Source of the DNA: Pseudomonas wayambapalatensis
GTDB lineage: Bacteria > Pseudomonadota > Gammaproteobacteria > Pseudomonadales > Pseudomonadaceae
Assembly (NCBI GenBank): GCA_014268975.2
Contig: CP077096.1
Location: forward strand, 2,827,501 to 2,891,500
DNA: 64,000 bases
Reading direction: 5' to 3'
In this document: positions 46,869-55,841 of the stretch, one piece after another
How the letters are laid out: the number at the start of each line of letters is the position of its first letter
Numbering within the stretch: the first letter of the stretch is position 1
Notes under the pieces: generated by a model
The model's input: the letters and a program-made list of their open reading frames with translations, nothing else
Database searches by the model: none
Told to the model about the DNA's origin: nothing
Translations under genes and position numbers: made by a program

Positions 46869-48026
46869 ATGACATCTGATCAAGCAGCGCGTCGATCCGC
46901 CGCACTCAAGTTTACGGTTACGGTAAGTGATGATCTTGAGTTAAATGCCGTGAAAATTCCCGCGGCCCCCAACAATGTGCTTGACCCTTTGAATGCGGCG
47001 AATGGTGCCGACGCTTTGGTCGAGTACGACATGCAACCCGAGGACAGCATTGTGCTGTTGTACAACGGCAGGTCATATCCGGCGCAAAACGGCAATACCT
47101 CGAACAGAGTCGTTTTCCGCATTCTCAGTGACCACATCATATCCAGTATCAACAGTACCGTTAGCGTCAGTTACCAAGTGACGCGGCGGGGCAAGACCCT
47201 AGGGTCTGCCGAGCTGCAGTTGCAGGTGCTGAATCCGACTGCTGACAGGCTCCCTGTTCCGGCTATCGCAGAAGCCGTTGGCGGGAGGTTGGATGTTATC
47301 AATCTCAGAGCCGATGCAAACGTGTCTGTCGCCGCTTGGCCGCTGCAGACGCTGGGGCAATTGATCTATCTCAGGTACAGCGGAACCTGCGCAAATGGCA
47401 GCCAATGGACTCAGCAAGTGTGGAACGGCAAACCACTTGACCAGCTGGGAGCTGTCAGAAGCACGATCGCCTTATCGACGCTTGGGGAATTGCTTGGCGG
47501 CAGCCGCATTACGCTGCGATTCGAAGTCTCCTTCGACCAGGGGCGCAGTCGCGTAGTGTTTCGTGAAAACGCTTATGAAATCATTCAGGGCCCCAGTGTG
47601 ATCCGGGACGACTTCAGTAGTTACGCCTATAACCATGAAGTTCGGCCGGGTGGGGTACTACCCATGTTGGGAGGGAACATGTGCCGAGTGATCAGTGGCA
47701 AAAATATTATAATTCTGACAGCTCAGTCAGACTGGCCGCTTCTCAGAGGGAACTATCTGCGTATGAACGAGGCGACGGTCCGGTTCGAACTTAATGGCAC
47801 TTTCAGGACTTTCCGCTGTAATTTTACGCTCGGTGTCCAGAACAGCACCACTGCGTACATCACCTACCTGAACGCGCAGGGGGCGACGATCGAAACCCGG
47901 ACGGTGACCCTGGGTGCAAACGGACAGGATGAATACAGCTTCACTTCCTCGGCTCGAGATATCAAAGTGATCCAGATCCAAGATACCGCCGGATTGAACT
48001 TGGATGACTTTGAAGTCAGCGCATAA
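46869..48026 (+). CDS. Hypothetical protein with Ig-like repeats, unrecognised
   Basis: 385-residue protein without signal peptide or transmembrane segment. The first 240 residues look like two beta-sandwich repeats (VSYQVTRRGKTLGSAELQLQVLNP and ITLRFEVSFDQGRSRVVFRENAYEII), a pattern I associate with Ig-like repeats of large Pseudomonas surface or insecticidal-associated proteins. The C-terminal part (RDDFSSYAYNHEV ... IQIQDTAGLNLDDFEVSA) resembles a carbohydrate-binding-like fold. Codons are clearly more AT-rich than those of its neighbours, suggesting recent transfer. AGAGG lies about ten bases before the ATG. Function not assigned. Confidence 0.75.
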   Translation: MTSDQAARRSAALKFTVTVSDDLELNAVKIPAAPNNVLDPLNAANGADALVEYDMQPEDSIVLLYNGRSYPAQNGNTSNRVVFRILSDHIISSINSTVSVSYQVTRRGKTLGSAELQLQVLNPTADRLPVPAIAEAVGGRLDVINLRADANVSVAAWPLQTLGQLIYLRYSGTCANGSQWTQQVWNGKPLDQLGAVRSTIALSTLGELLGGSRITLRFEVSFDQGRSRVVFRENAYEIIQGPSVIRDDFSSYAYNHEVRPGGVLPMLGGNMCRVISGKNIIILTAQSDWPLLRGNYLRMNEATVRFELNGTFRTFRCNFTLGVQNSTTAYITYLNAQGATIETRTVTLGANGQDEYSFTSSARDIKVIQIQDTAGLNLDDFEVSA

Positions 48027-48084
48027 AGGGCACCCCAACGGCAGCCGCCTGCCACATTCTTCACGGAGTGCCATTGCCTGACGT

Positions 48085-49092
48085 TCAGCGCGCCAAGCGC
48101 CCCGGGACGAAATGCGCCACGTCGTTGAACCCCGGTGTCGAGGCATGCCCCGGGGTTACCAGCGAGTCGATGAAGGCTTCGTCCTCGGCGGTGATGTTCA
48201 CCTCCAGCGCTCCGGCGTAGGTTTCCCACTGCGCCTCGGTGCGCGGGCCGACGATGGCCGAACTGACCAGCTGGTTGTTGAGCACCCAGGCGATGGCGAA
48301 CTCGACGATACCCACTCCCTTGGCGTCGGTGTAGGCGTGGATCTTCTGGGCGATGGCCAGCGACTCCTGACGCCACTCCACTTCCATGATCCGCTTGTCC
48401 TGGCGCCCGGCGCGGCTGCCGGCGTCAGGGGTCGAGCCTGGCGCGTACTTGCCGCTGAGCACGCCACGGGCCAGAGGGCTGAACGGCACCACGCCCAGCC
48501 CGTGGTAGGCCGCGGCGGTCAGTTGCTCGGGCTCGGCCTGGCGGTTGACGATGTTGTACAGCGGCTGGCTCACCACAGGCTTGGGCACCCCGAGGCGCTC
48601 GGCCAGGTTGCAGATCTCGGCGATGCGCCAGCCGCGGAAGTTGGACACGCCCCAATAGCGGATCTTGCCTTGCTGCAGCAGATCACCGATGGCACGCACG
48701 GTCTCCTCCAGCGGCACCTTGTGGTCTTCGCGGTGCAGGTAGTAGATGTCCAGGTAGTCGGTGTCCATGCGCGTCAGTGTTGCCTCCAGCGCATTGAACA
48801 GGTGCTTGCGTGACAGCCCGCTGCGGTTGGGCAGGCCGTCTGCCGGACCGTAGCCGGCCTTGGAGGCGACGATCCAGTCCTGGCGATGGCGTGCCACCGC
48901 TTCGCCGACGATCTCTTCGGAGCGCCCGGCGTTGTAGACATCGGCGGTATCGATGAAGTTGATGCCCTGGTCCCAGGCGCGGTCGATGATGCGCAGCGAA
49001 GCCTCGGTATCGGTCTGCTCGCCGAACATCATGCTGCCCAGGGTCAGGGCTGAGACTTGCAGGCCGGAGCGGCCGAGAGGGCGGTAGCGCAT
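48085..49092 (-). CDS. Aldo/keto reductase
   Basis: 335-residue TIM-barrel NADPH oxidoreductase. The catalytic tetrad can be placed: D in FIDTADVYNAGRSE, Y in the same segment (DVY), K in IVASKAGYG and H in YLDIYYLHRED. NADPH contacts VSQPLYNIVNR and VPFSPLARGVLSGKY are present. Belongs to the AKR11/12-like group; substrate unknown. Single gene, convergent with the hypothetical gene at 46869. Confidence 0.88.
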   Translation of the reverse strand: MRYRPLGRSGLQVSALTLGSMMFGEQTDTEASLRIIDRAWDQGINFIDTADVYNAGRSEEIVGEAVARHRQDWIVASKAGYGPADGLPNRSGLSRKHLFNALEATLTRMDTDYLDIYYLHREDHKVPLEETVRAIGDLLQQGKIRYWGVSNFRGWRIAEICNLAERLGVPKPVVSQPLYNIVNRQAEPEQLTAAAYHGLGVVPFSPLARGVLSGKYAPGSTPDAGSRAGRQDKRIMEVEWRQESLAIAQKIHAYTDAKGVGIVEFAIAWVLNNQLVSSAIVGPRTEAQWETYAGALEVNITAEDEAFIDSLVTPGHASTPGFNDVAHFVPGRLAR

Positions 49093-49386
49093 GCTGGAGG
49101 TCCTTGCGTCGAAGAAGATGGTTGGACCGTTTTACACACAAGCACCGGGCTTTGAAAGGGCGCAGGGTGGCGTTCGCCGCTATTTACCGTTGCCAGGCGA
49201 AGGGAATTTCTGGCCGAGCGCAATCCTTGTGCTACTACTTGATATCGACACGCGCGATTGCAGATGGACGGTCGCAGAGGCAGGGAGTTTCGCCAGCGCT
49301 GATGTCTTGCCAGCCCCCGCTACAGCCGTCTTCCTGCTGCACGTGAATGAATCCGAGCTGTTTCATCACCACAAGGAAGGCTACAC

Positions 49387-49857
49387 ATGACCGAAGTCAC
49401 CCTGATCGAAACCGTGAGCGCCGATTCCCTGACCAAGCTGCTGCAGGACGCCGGCTGCCGGGTCAATCGTAGCGAGCAGAATGCCGTTGTGCAGCTGCTC
49501 AGCGCCAGCCAGGGCGTGGGTTACGCAGTACGGTTCGGTAATCGAGCCAATGGCCAGGAGGGCGAGTTCCTCGACTTTACCTTCAGTTGCGCGCTGCGCA
49601 TCCAGGGCGAGCTGCCGGCCGGGCTGGCCGAGCGCTGGAACGCCAGCCGCCGTTTCGCCCGGCTGTCGGTGCAGGGCGAGTTCCTGGTGATGGAAAAAGA
49701 CGTGGTGGTTGCCGATGGCGTCAGCGAGAAGCATCTGCTGGGCAGCCTGGTGCTGTGGGATCGCCTGCTGCAGGAGTTCATCGTCTACCTGCGCGACTAT
49801 AGCCGCAATGTCGCCGACCAGACCGAACAGGCGACCAGCGCGGCGACTGCTTCGTGA
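49387..49857 (+). CDS. YbjN domain protein
   Basis: 156-residue cytoplasmic protein of the YbjN/type III chaperone-like fold: LTKLLQDAGCRVNR, FSCALRIQGELPAGLAERWNASRRFARL and MEKDVVVADGVS, then LLQEFIVYLRDY. YbjN affects motility and stress tolerance in E. coli; here the role is unknown. AAGGA precedes the ATG, and the stop overlaps the GTG start of the following peptidylprolyl isomerase gene, so the two are co-translated. Confidence 0.82.
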   Translation: MTEVTLIETVSADSLTKLLQDAGCRVNRSEQNAVVQLLSASQGVGYAVRFGNRANGQEGEFLDFTFSCALRIQGELPAGLAERWNASRRFARLSVQGEFLVMEKDVVVADGVSEKHLLGSLVLWDRLLQEFIVYLRDYSRNVADQTEQATSAATAS

Positions 49858-50789
49858 CCTCCCGCACCTTCTGGGCCGGCGCGGGGGCGCTGGCCGTCAT
49901 TGCGGTGGCTGTCGCCCTGGTACTGCGTCCGGGGGAGGAGCCGGTGGCCGCAGCGCACCCGGCTGCGACCCAGGTCAAAGGGCCTGTGTTGGCCAGCCTG
50001 GGCGAGCAGAAGGTCGGCAGCGACGAACTGAAGACCTTGCTTGCGCAGTTGCCGGAGCCGACTCGCGAGCACCTGCGTGGCGATAGACCGGCACTGGAGG
50101 CGTGGATCCGCGCACGTCTGGCAGAAAAGGCGCTGTATCGCCAAGCCGAAGCCAAGGGCTGGCCACAGCGTCCGGACGTCGAGGCGCAGACTCGCGCCCT
50201 GAGCGAGCAGATCGTCTTGCGCGACTACCTCGCGTCGGTCACGCGAGTGCCTGACGACTACCCGAGCCAGGCCGAGCTCGAGCAGGCTTACCAAGCCAAC
50301 AAGGACGAACTGCGCCTGCCGGTACGCTATCGCTTGAGCCAGATCTTCCTGCGGGTCGAAAAGCCCAAGGACGATGAGGCAGTGGTCAAGCAGGCCCAGG
50401 CCCTGGCCAAGCAGGCACGCGATGGCGATTTCGCCACGCTCGCCCGCGAGCACTCCCAGGACACCGGCACTGCTGCCCAGGGCGGCGACACCGGGCTGCA
50501 GGCGCTCGACCAGTTGCTACCTGAAGTGCGCGAGGTGGTGACTCGGCTCAAGGTCGATGGTGTAAGTGAACCGGTGCGCAGTGCCGCAGGCCTGCACATC
50601 ATCAAGTTGGTCGAACAGCAACCGGCGCGGGCGGCAACCCTGGAGGAGGTGACACCGCAACTGACCCAACTACTCAGGGCACAACGTCAGGAGCAACTGG
50701 TGCGCAATTACGTCAACGGCATGTTCGATTCGGCGACCTTGAGTATCGACGGGGCGGCATTGAATCAGGTGCTGGAGGCCAGTCGCTGA
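49854..50789 (+). CDS. Membrane-anchored peptidylprolyl isomerase (parvulin / PpiC type)
   Basis: 311-residue periplasmic foldase. An uncleaved N-terminal helix (residues 6-24) anchors it; residues 45-130 are a SurA-like chaperone region and about 150-255 a parvulin domain (YRLSQIFLRVEKPKDDEAVVKQAQALAKQARDGDFATLAREHSQD, then GDTG and AAGLHIIKLVE). It resembles NifM/PrsA-type proteins. Start is GTG overlapping the YbjN stop (GTGA). Confidence 0.87.
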   Translation: MTSRTFWAGAGALAVIAVAVALVLRPGEEPVAAAHPAATQVKGPVLASLGEQKVGSDELKTLLAQLPEPTREHLRGDRPALEAWIRARLAEKALYRQAEAKGWPQRPDVEAQTRALSEQIVLRDYLASVTRVPDDYPSQAELEQAYQANKDELRLPVRYRLSQIFLRVEKPKDDEAVVKQAQALAKQARDGDFATLAREHSQDTGTAAQGGDTGLQALDQLLPEVREVVTRLKVDGVSEPVRSAAGLHIIKLVEQQPARAATLEEVTPQLTQLLRAQRQEQLVRNYVNGMFDSATLSIDGAALNQVLEASR

Positions 50790-50797
50790 TGCTGCTG

Positions 50798-50835
50798 GAG
50801 TGAGTGTGCCGAACCTGCATTCGGTACGCTCGCTC
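50798..50835. terminator. Stem-loop between convergent isomerase and alkB genes
   Basis: Sixteen-base arms (50798-50813 and 50820-50835) pair with the help of G-U wobbles around a 6-base loop; the inner CCGAA/TTCGG is perfect. It reaches into the alkB stop codon and may terminate both transcripts. Confidence 0.55.
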
Positions 50836-51478
50836 AACCCGCCTTGCGCAGGGTCAGGTTGATCCGCCGTTCCCCCATTCGCTCATGCTTGCCCGGTTTG
50901 ATCGGCAGCACGCCATGAAAGCGCAAGCGATCCTCGCCACCCCATACCATGACATCGCCATGACTGAGCGGCACATGCCGCGGTCGGTCGCTGCGCTGCA
51001 TGCCGCCGAGCAGAAAGACCGCGGGCAGCCCCAGCGAAATCGACACGATCGGCTGGCTGAAATCCTGCTCGTTGCGATCCTGGTGCAAGCTCAGGCGTGT
51101 ACCGGGCAGGTAGTGGTTGACCAGGCAGGCATCCGGCACGAACCCTTCGAAGCCAGCTTGGGAAGCGGCTCGCGCAGCCAGCGTCAACAGCACCTCGGGC
51201 AGCGCCGGCCAGGGCTTGCCGCTCAGCGGATCCAGCGGGCTGTAGCGGTAGCCACGCGCGTCGCTGACCCAGCCCAGGCTGCCGCAATTGCTCAGCGCGA
51301 CGGCCATGTGCAGCCCTCCGGGTGTCTGCATGTGTCGGAACGGCGCCGCGCGCAACACCGGGCGCAGGGCATCGAGCAGGGCTTCGACCTCGGGCAGGGC
51401 AAAGCCTGGCAACAGCATGACCTGGCTGGCCAGAGATTGCGGTTGAGAACCGAAAAGGTCGAGGTCGGACTGGATCAT
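50834..51478 (-). CDS. alkB: AlkB-type DNA repair dioxygenase
   Basis: 214-residue Fe(II)/2-oxoglutarate dioxygenase that removes alkyl groups from adenine and cytosine in DNA. The iron triad is H and D in LSLHQDRNE with the second H in LRFHGV; RRINLTLR supplies the 2-oxoglutarate arginines. NHYLPGTRLSLHQD and GDVMVWGGEDR are typical. Start fixed by MIQSDLDLFG. Single gene, not linked to ada here. Confidence 0.93.
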   Translation of the reverse strand: MIQSDLDLFGSQPQSLASQVMLLPGFALPEVEALLDALRPVLRAAPFRHMQTPGGLHMAVALSNCGSLGWVSDARGYRYSPLDPLSGKPWPALPEVLLTLAARAASQAGFEGFVPDACLVNHYLPGTRLSLHQDRNEQDFSQPIVSISLGLPAVFLLGGMQRSDRPRHVPLSHGDVMVWGGEDRLRFHGVLPIKPGKHERMGERRINLTLRKAG

Positions 51479-51570
51479 GGGGAGCACTGGCGTGGGTAAG
51501 CCTGGATTGTATCGCTGTTGGCTCGGCCAGCCCATGCCGAATGACCGGTGGGCTACGACATCCCGGGATC

Positions 51571-51610
51571 GAAAAAGGAACCGCGGCGCCCGGGAGCGGG
51601 GCGCCACGGT
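51571..51610 (-). terminator. Rho-independent terminator of the curlin cluster
   Basis: Read on the minus strand, a 12-base GC-rich stem (arms at 51599-51610 and 51580-51591, one G-U pair) is followed by TCCTTTTTC. It comes 16 bases after the stop of the CsgA-like gene and is the clearest intrinsic terminator in the window. Confidence 0.8.
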
Positions 51611-51625
51611 CCAAGGGGGGAGCGG

Positions 51626-53071
51626 TTATTGCTGGGTCACGGTCGCACTGTTGGCGTTGCCGATCTGGTTGATGGTGGCGTTCATGTTGGCCCCGCTCTG
51701 GTCGACGAACGCCTGGTTGCCGTTGCCACCCTGGGTCACATACGCGACGTTGACGCCGTCGGTCTGCTTGATGCTCGCCTGGTTGCCGCTGCCATACAGC
51801 TGGTAGGTGTAGCTCTGGTTGCCGCTGCCCGATTGCTCGAGGGTGATGCTGCCGCCATTGCCCGCGGCCAGGCCCTCGGCATAGTTGGCGGTGCCGCGTT
51901 GGTCGGCGATCAGCAGGTTGTCGCTGCCGTTCTGTTCGAAATACAGCTCGTTGTTGCTGTCGGCCTGGTGGGTCTGCATCTGGTTGCGGTTGCCGTTCTG
52001 GTTCAGGCGCGCCAGCTGGTTGGCACCTTCCTGCGTGAAGTTGACGGTGTTCATCACCCCTTGCTGGTTGATCTCGGCGCGCTGGCTGCTACCGAACTGC
52101 CCGCCGGACTTCTCGCCCTTCCAGTTGCTGGCCATGACCTTGTTGCCGACGCCATTGGTCTGGATGCTCAGGTTGTGGTTGTCGCCGGTCTGGTAGGTGA
52201 AGTGCAGGTTGGCATTGCCGGTCTGGCTGATACTGGTCACCGACTGGGTGGTTTCGAACTGATCGGACCAGCTGGCGTTGCCCCGACCGCTCTGGCTCAA
52301 CATGGCGAGGTTATCCTGGCCGAAGCTCTGGTCGATGTAGCCTTCGTTGAGCTGGCCGTTCTGCAGCACGCTGGCCTGGCTGTGGGCCTGGTTGTCTTGC
52401 CAGACTTCCACCGAGTGGCCGGTGCCGGTCTGGCTGATGCCGATGGTGCCGCCCTGGCCGTCGCGTTGGTCGCCGTACGCCCAGTTCTGCTTGCCCTCCT
52501 GGTAGATGGCAATGTTGCCGTTCTCATGGGTCATGTGTTCGGCGGCGGCCTGGTTGTCGCTGCCGCCCTGCATGATCAGGCTCTGGTTGTTGGTGCCGCC
52601 GAACAGTTGCTCGACGGTGGCTTCGTTGCGTTCGCCCCACTGCATCGTGGTGGCCTGACTGCCGAGCTGGGTGTCCTGCCAGATGATCGAGCGGTTGCCC
52701 GTCCCCTGTTGGGTCTGTAGCGCCTGGTTGTTCTCGCCGACCGACTGGCTGGCGAAACTGTCGTTGAGGCTGCCGCCGGACTGCTGGGTGATCTGGCTGC
52801 CGTTCTCGAACAACTGCTCGGCGTAGCCTGCGTTGAACGAGCCGGTGGCGCTTTGCTGGACATGGCTGGTGCTGGTGTCCTGGATCGCCAGGTGGTTGTG
52901 GTCGTGCCCGGCCTGGTTCTGCGTCACCGAGGCGAAGGGCGCGAAGGTCTGCAGGACTTCGGCGATGTTCTGCGCGCCTTGCTGGGTCTGGGTCGAGGTG
53001 CTGTCGTCGGCCATGACCTGGCCGACCAGGGCCAGGGTAATGGCAGCGCTCAAGGGTGCGAGCTTGTACAT
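51626..53071 (-). CDS. Curlin-repeat major subunit-like protein (CsgA-like)
   Basis: 481-residue secreted protein: signal peptide MYKLAPLSAAITLALVGQVMA, then about eighteen imperfect curlin repeats of 20-24 residues, each of the form SxxxQxGxxNxAxxxQ (for example IGISQTGTGHSVEVWQ, ASIKQTDGVNVAYVTQ, ATINQIGNANSATVTQ). This is three times the length of E. coli CsgA (about 150 residues, five repeats). It is expected to form amyloid fibres outside the cell. Last gene of a four-gene minus-strand cluster and followed by a strong terminator. CsgE, F and G homologues are not in the window. Confidence 0.87.
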   Translation of the reverse strand: MYKLAPLSAAITLALVGQVMADDSTSTQTQQGAQNIAEVLQTFAPFASVTQNQAGHDHNHLAIQDTSTSHVQQSATGSFNAGYAEQLFENGSQITQQSGGSLNDSFASQSVGENNQALQTQQGTGNRSIIWQDTQLGSQATTMQWGERNEATVEQLFGGTNNQSLIMQGGSDNQAAAEHMTHENGNIAIYQEGKQNWAYGDQRDGQGGTIGISQTGTGHSVEVWQDNQAHSQASVLQNGQLNEGYIDQSFGQDNLAMLSQSGRGNASWSDQFETTQSVTSISQTGNANLHFTYQTGDNHNLSIQTNGVGNKVMASNWKGEKSGGQFGSSQRAEINQQGVMNTVNFTQEGANQLARLNQNGNRNQMQTHQADSNNELYFEQNGSDNLLIADQRGTANYAEGLAAGNGGSITLEQSGSGNQSYTYQLYGSGNQASIKQTDGVNVAYVTQGGNGNQAFVDQSGANMNATINQIGNANSATVTQQ

Positions 53072-53087
53072 GGTGGTGTCTCCAGGT

Positions 53088-53558
53088 CTATCGGTATTGG
53101 GTGATCTGTACGTGCTGGCCGTTGCCGGCCTGGGTCACGGCACTGTTGAGCCCCGAGCCGTTCTGCTGGATCAGGGCACTGTTGTCGTTGCCGATCTGCT
53201 CGATCTGCGCACTGTTGTGGCTACCGCTCTGGCGGATCGAGGCGCTGTTGCCTTGGCCCTGCTGGCTGATCGTGGCCATCAGGTCACTGCCTTCCTGCAG
53301 GATGAACGCCTCCTGTGCGCCGCCGGCCTGGACGATACGACCCAGCAGGGCCTGGCCGTCCTGGCCGAGCAGGGCGCGGTTGCCCGTACCCTGCTGCTCG
53401 ATCGAGGCCACCTGGCCGGCGCCTGCCGGCAGTACGCGAACGATCACGGGCTCGCCGAGGTCGTTGCCAGCGACCAGGTCGACGTTGTCCATCAGGTCGT
53501 CGGCCCAGGTGAGCGGGGTGACCAGGGTCAGGCCGAGCAGCAGGGGGAGCAGGTGCAT
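53088..53558 (-). CDS. Curlin-repeat minor subunit / nucleator-like protein (CsgB-like)
   Basis: 156-residue protein with signal peptide MHLLPLLLGLTLVTPLTWA, a 50-residue N-terminal segment unlike CsgA, then five curlin repeats (VASIEQQGTGNRALLGQ, ATISQQGQGNSASIRQ, AQIEQIGNDNSALIQQ, SAVTQAGNGQHVQITQ). Size and repeat count match CsgB-type nucleators. It ends in QYR. Sixteen bases separate it from the CsgA-like gene; a GGAG box precedes both. Confidence 0.85.
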   Translation of the reverse strand: MHLLPLLLGLTLVTPLTWADDLMDNVDLVAGNDLGEPVIVRVLPAGAGQVASIEQQGTGNRALLGQDGQALLGRIVQAGGAQEAFILQEGSDLMATISQQGQGNSASIRQSGSHNSAQIEQIGNDNSALIQQNGSGLNSAVTQAGNGQHVQITQYR

Positions 53559-53574
53559 GGCGTTCTCCTTCGCG

Positions 53575-55809
53575 CTACTGCACGGTGACTGGCACGGTGC
53601 GCACGGTGCCTTGGCTGCTGCGGATGGTCGCCGTCGGGTTGGCCGTCGGGATCACCGTGGTGCTGTTGCTCACGGCCAGGCGCCAGCGTCCGGTCACCGG
53701 CACCGTGGTGCTGCCCAGTGTCACCAGGCCGTCCGGGGTGGTCACCTGTACCGTGATGGTGTTGCCGGTGGTCACCGAAGAGGTGCCGCTGATGTCCCAG
53801 TTGAAGCGATTGTTGGAACGCGCCGTGACGGTCGCCGCGGTGACGGCGAAGGTCTCCTGGGCGGGGCGCGGCGAAACCTGCAGCGTGACCGTGGCAGGGC
53901 TCGACAGTGCGCCGATGGCGTCACGCGCGACGTAGGTGAAGGTCGTGGTGAACGGTGCGCTGACGGTGGTTGGCGGCGTGTAGGTAATGACGCTGCCGTT
54001 GCTGCTGACGGTGCCGCGTCCGGCCGGAATGGGCTGGGTGACACTGGCGATGGCCAGCGGCAGGTTGCCTTCCGGATCGGTGTCGTTGGCCAGCACGTCG
54101 AGGGTCAGCGGCACACCCAAGGTGGCGGCGCTGTCGGCGACGGCGGTCGGTGGCTGGTTCGGGGCGACGTTGACCGTGACCGTGGCTGCTGTCGATTTCA
54201 GCCCCTTGGCGTCCTGGGCGCGGTAGCTGAAGGTGGCGACGAAGGCGTTGCTGGCACCGGGCGGTGGGGTGTAGGTCACGGCGGTGGTGCCGTTGAGCAC
54301 CACCGAGCCAAGGCCGGTGCCTGGCTGGGTCAGGTCGGTGATGGTCAATGGCAGGTTGCCGTCCGGGTCGCTGTCGTTGGCCAGCAGGTTCAGGCTCAGC
54401 GGTACGCCGACGCTGGTGCTGCCGTTGTCGGCCTGGGCCACGGGAGGCTGGTTCTCGGCGGCGACAGGCGCTGCCCCGACCACGGTCACCGGCTCGACGT
54501 CACTGCCGCCATGGGCGGACTTGACGGTGATGCTGGCAGGGGGCTGGGTCAGGTCGCTGACCGTAAGGCTCTGCAAGGTGCCGCTCTTGGACAGGCGGCC
54601 GAAGCCTTGGGCGACCAGGTCGGGGACCTGCACCTCGTCACTGGAGCTGGCTTCGATCAGCAGGCGCTTGTTGGCCCAGTCGTAGCGTGCCGTGCGCACC
54701 TTGACCACATCGGTGAGCTTGCTCGACAGCGCGGTCGGCCGGGTGGTGCCAGCGGTGCTGCTGGCGGTGACCACCACCACAGGCGGTGGTGCGGCCTGGC
54801 TCAGTTGCTGGCTGAAGAACAACCCGTTGTTGTCCGGCGTCAGGCTGAACTGGCAGGGCGAGGGCGGCGTGCCGACCAGTGCCAGGCCATTGCGCAGGCA
54901 AAGGCTGGCGCTGTTTGGCGCCTTGGCGAACACTTCGACGCGGGTCCCGGCGCCATTGCGCTGGTAGGTGGCGCGCTGCAGTTCCACCGGGGTCTGCTGG
55001 CGTTGATCGAGCACCTTGCCGGAGACGGTGAAGGTGTTGGTCTGGATCGTGCCGGCCGGGCCCTGGATACGCACGAAGTTGGTGTTGAACGGGCTGCCGG
55101 TCACCGCTTCGACGCGATTGGGGTCGCCGATGAAGGTCTCGGTGGCACCGGTGTCCGGATTGACCTCGCTGTAGGGGCCACCGACGCCACGCAGGAATGG
55201 GCCGAGGTTGCCAGTGAGTGCGCCGCTGAAATTGCCCGGTGCGCCGATGCCGATGTCGCGGGTGATGTTGATCGCGCGCCGGCCTGCGGTGGTCACGTTG
55301 ACCGTCTCGACCCCATAGGGGTGGGTGATGGTGTAGGTGCCGGTGCGCGGCACCGACGCGCGGATGCGGATGCGGGCGAAGCTCTGCTGGTCGCCGTTCA
55401 CCGGGTTCTCGGCCGCGAAGGCGGCTTCAAGGCCGGCGACATAGACTTCCAGCTCGTAGCCGCTGTTGCCCACCTGCGGAATGTCGGTTTCGGCGAGGAA
55501 CCAGAACATCTCCGGTGGCCAGTTGTCCGGGAACACCAGGGGCAGGGCGTCGTCGTAGACGCCGGGTTCGGGCAGCAGGGTGCACATGTAGGCAGGTGCG
55601 CCCGGCGCGCCCGGTGCGCGGCTGCTGGTGGCGCGCGACTGGCACAGTTCCAGCGAAAGGTTGTCCGAGTCCTTGTACCACATGGGGTAACCCCCGGTGG
55701 CAAAGGTGTAGGGCCCGGGGTCGACCTCGGAGAGCGCGGCCCAGGCCGCACTGCTGAGCGTGAGGGTGAACCCGGCGGCGCACAGCGCCCGGCGTGGCCA
55801 AGTGTTCAT
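53575..55809 (-). CDS. Large secreted protein with Ig/cadherin-like repeats, curlin-cluster associated
   Basis: 744-residue exported protein of unrecognised family. A signal peptide ends at SAAWA. Residues 25-310 form a region shared with the next gene (MCTLLPEPGVYDDALPLVFP, THPYGVETVNVTTAGRRAINITRDIGIGAPG, GSPFNTNFVRIQGP). Residues 455-555 and 560-650 are two cadherin/Ig-like repeats of the Big_9 kind (NQPPVAQADNGSTSVGVPLSLNLLANDSDPDGNLPL and NQPPTAVADSAATLGVPLTLDVLANDTDPEGNLPL), and a C-terminal Ig-like domain follows. Start fixed by AGGAGG before ATG 55809. Possibly an adhesin or fibre-associated anchor; function unknown. Confidence 0.8.
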   Translation of the reverse strand: MNTWPRRALCAAGFTLTLSSAAWAALSEVDPGPYTFATGGYPMWYKDSDNLSLELCQSRATSSRAPGAPGAPAYMCTLLPEPGVYDDALPLVFPDNWPPEMFWFLAETDIPQVGNSGYELEVYVAGLEAAFAAENPVNGDQQSFARIRIRASVPRTGTYTITHPYGVETVNVTTAGRRAINITRDIGIGAPGNFSGALTGNLGPFLRGVGGPYSEVNPDTGATETFIGDPNRVEAVTGSPFNTNFVRIQGPAGTIQTNTFTVSGKVLDQRQQTPVELQRATYQRNGAGTRVEVFAKAPNSASLCLRNGLALVGTPPSPCQFSLTPDNNGLFFSQQLSQAAPPPVVVVTASSTAGTTRPTALSSKLTDVVKVRTARYDWANKRLLIEASSSDEVQVPDLVAQGFGRLSKSGTLQSLTVSDLTQPPASITVKSAHGGSDVEPVTVVGAAPVAAENQPPVAQADNGSTSVGVPLSLNLLANDSDPDGNLPLTITDLTQPGTGLGSVVLNGTTAVTYTPPPGASNAFVATFSYRAQDAKGLKSTAATVTVNVAPNQPPTAVADSAATLGVPLTLDVLANDTDPEGNLPLAIASVTQPIPAGRGTVSSNGSVITYTPPTTVSAPFTTTFTYVARDAIGALSSPATVTLQVSPRPAQETFAVTAATVTARSNNRFNWDISGTSSVTTGNTITVQVTTPDGLVTLGSTTVPVTGRWRLAVSNSTTVIPTANPTATIRSSQGTVRTVPVTVQ

Positions 55810-55841
55810 GCTGCCTCCTTGAAGGCGGGGCTTCTGTCTGT

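Noticed and set aside
49091..49390. Frame of 99 codons between the aldo/keto reductase and YbjN genes
   Set aside because: No ribosome-binding site, no recognised motif, and it runs into the YbjN ribosome-binding region; treated as non-coding.
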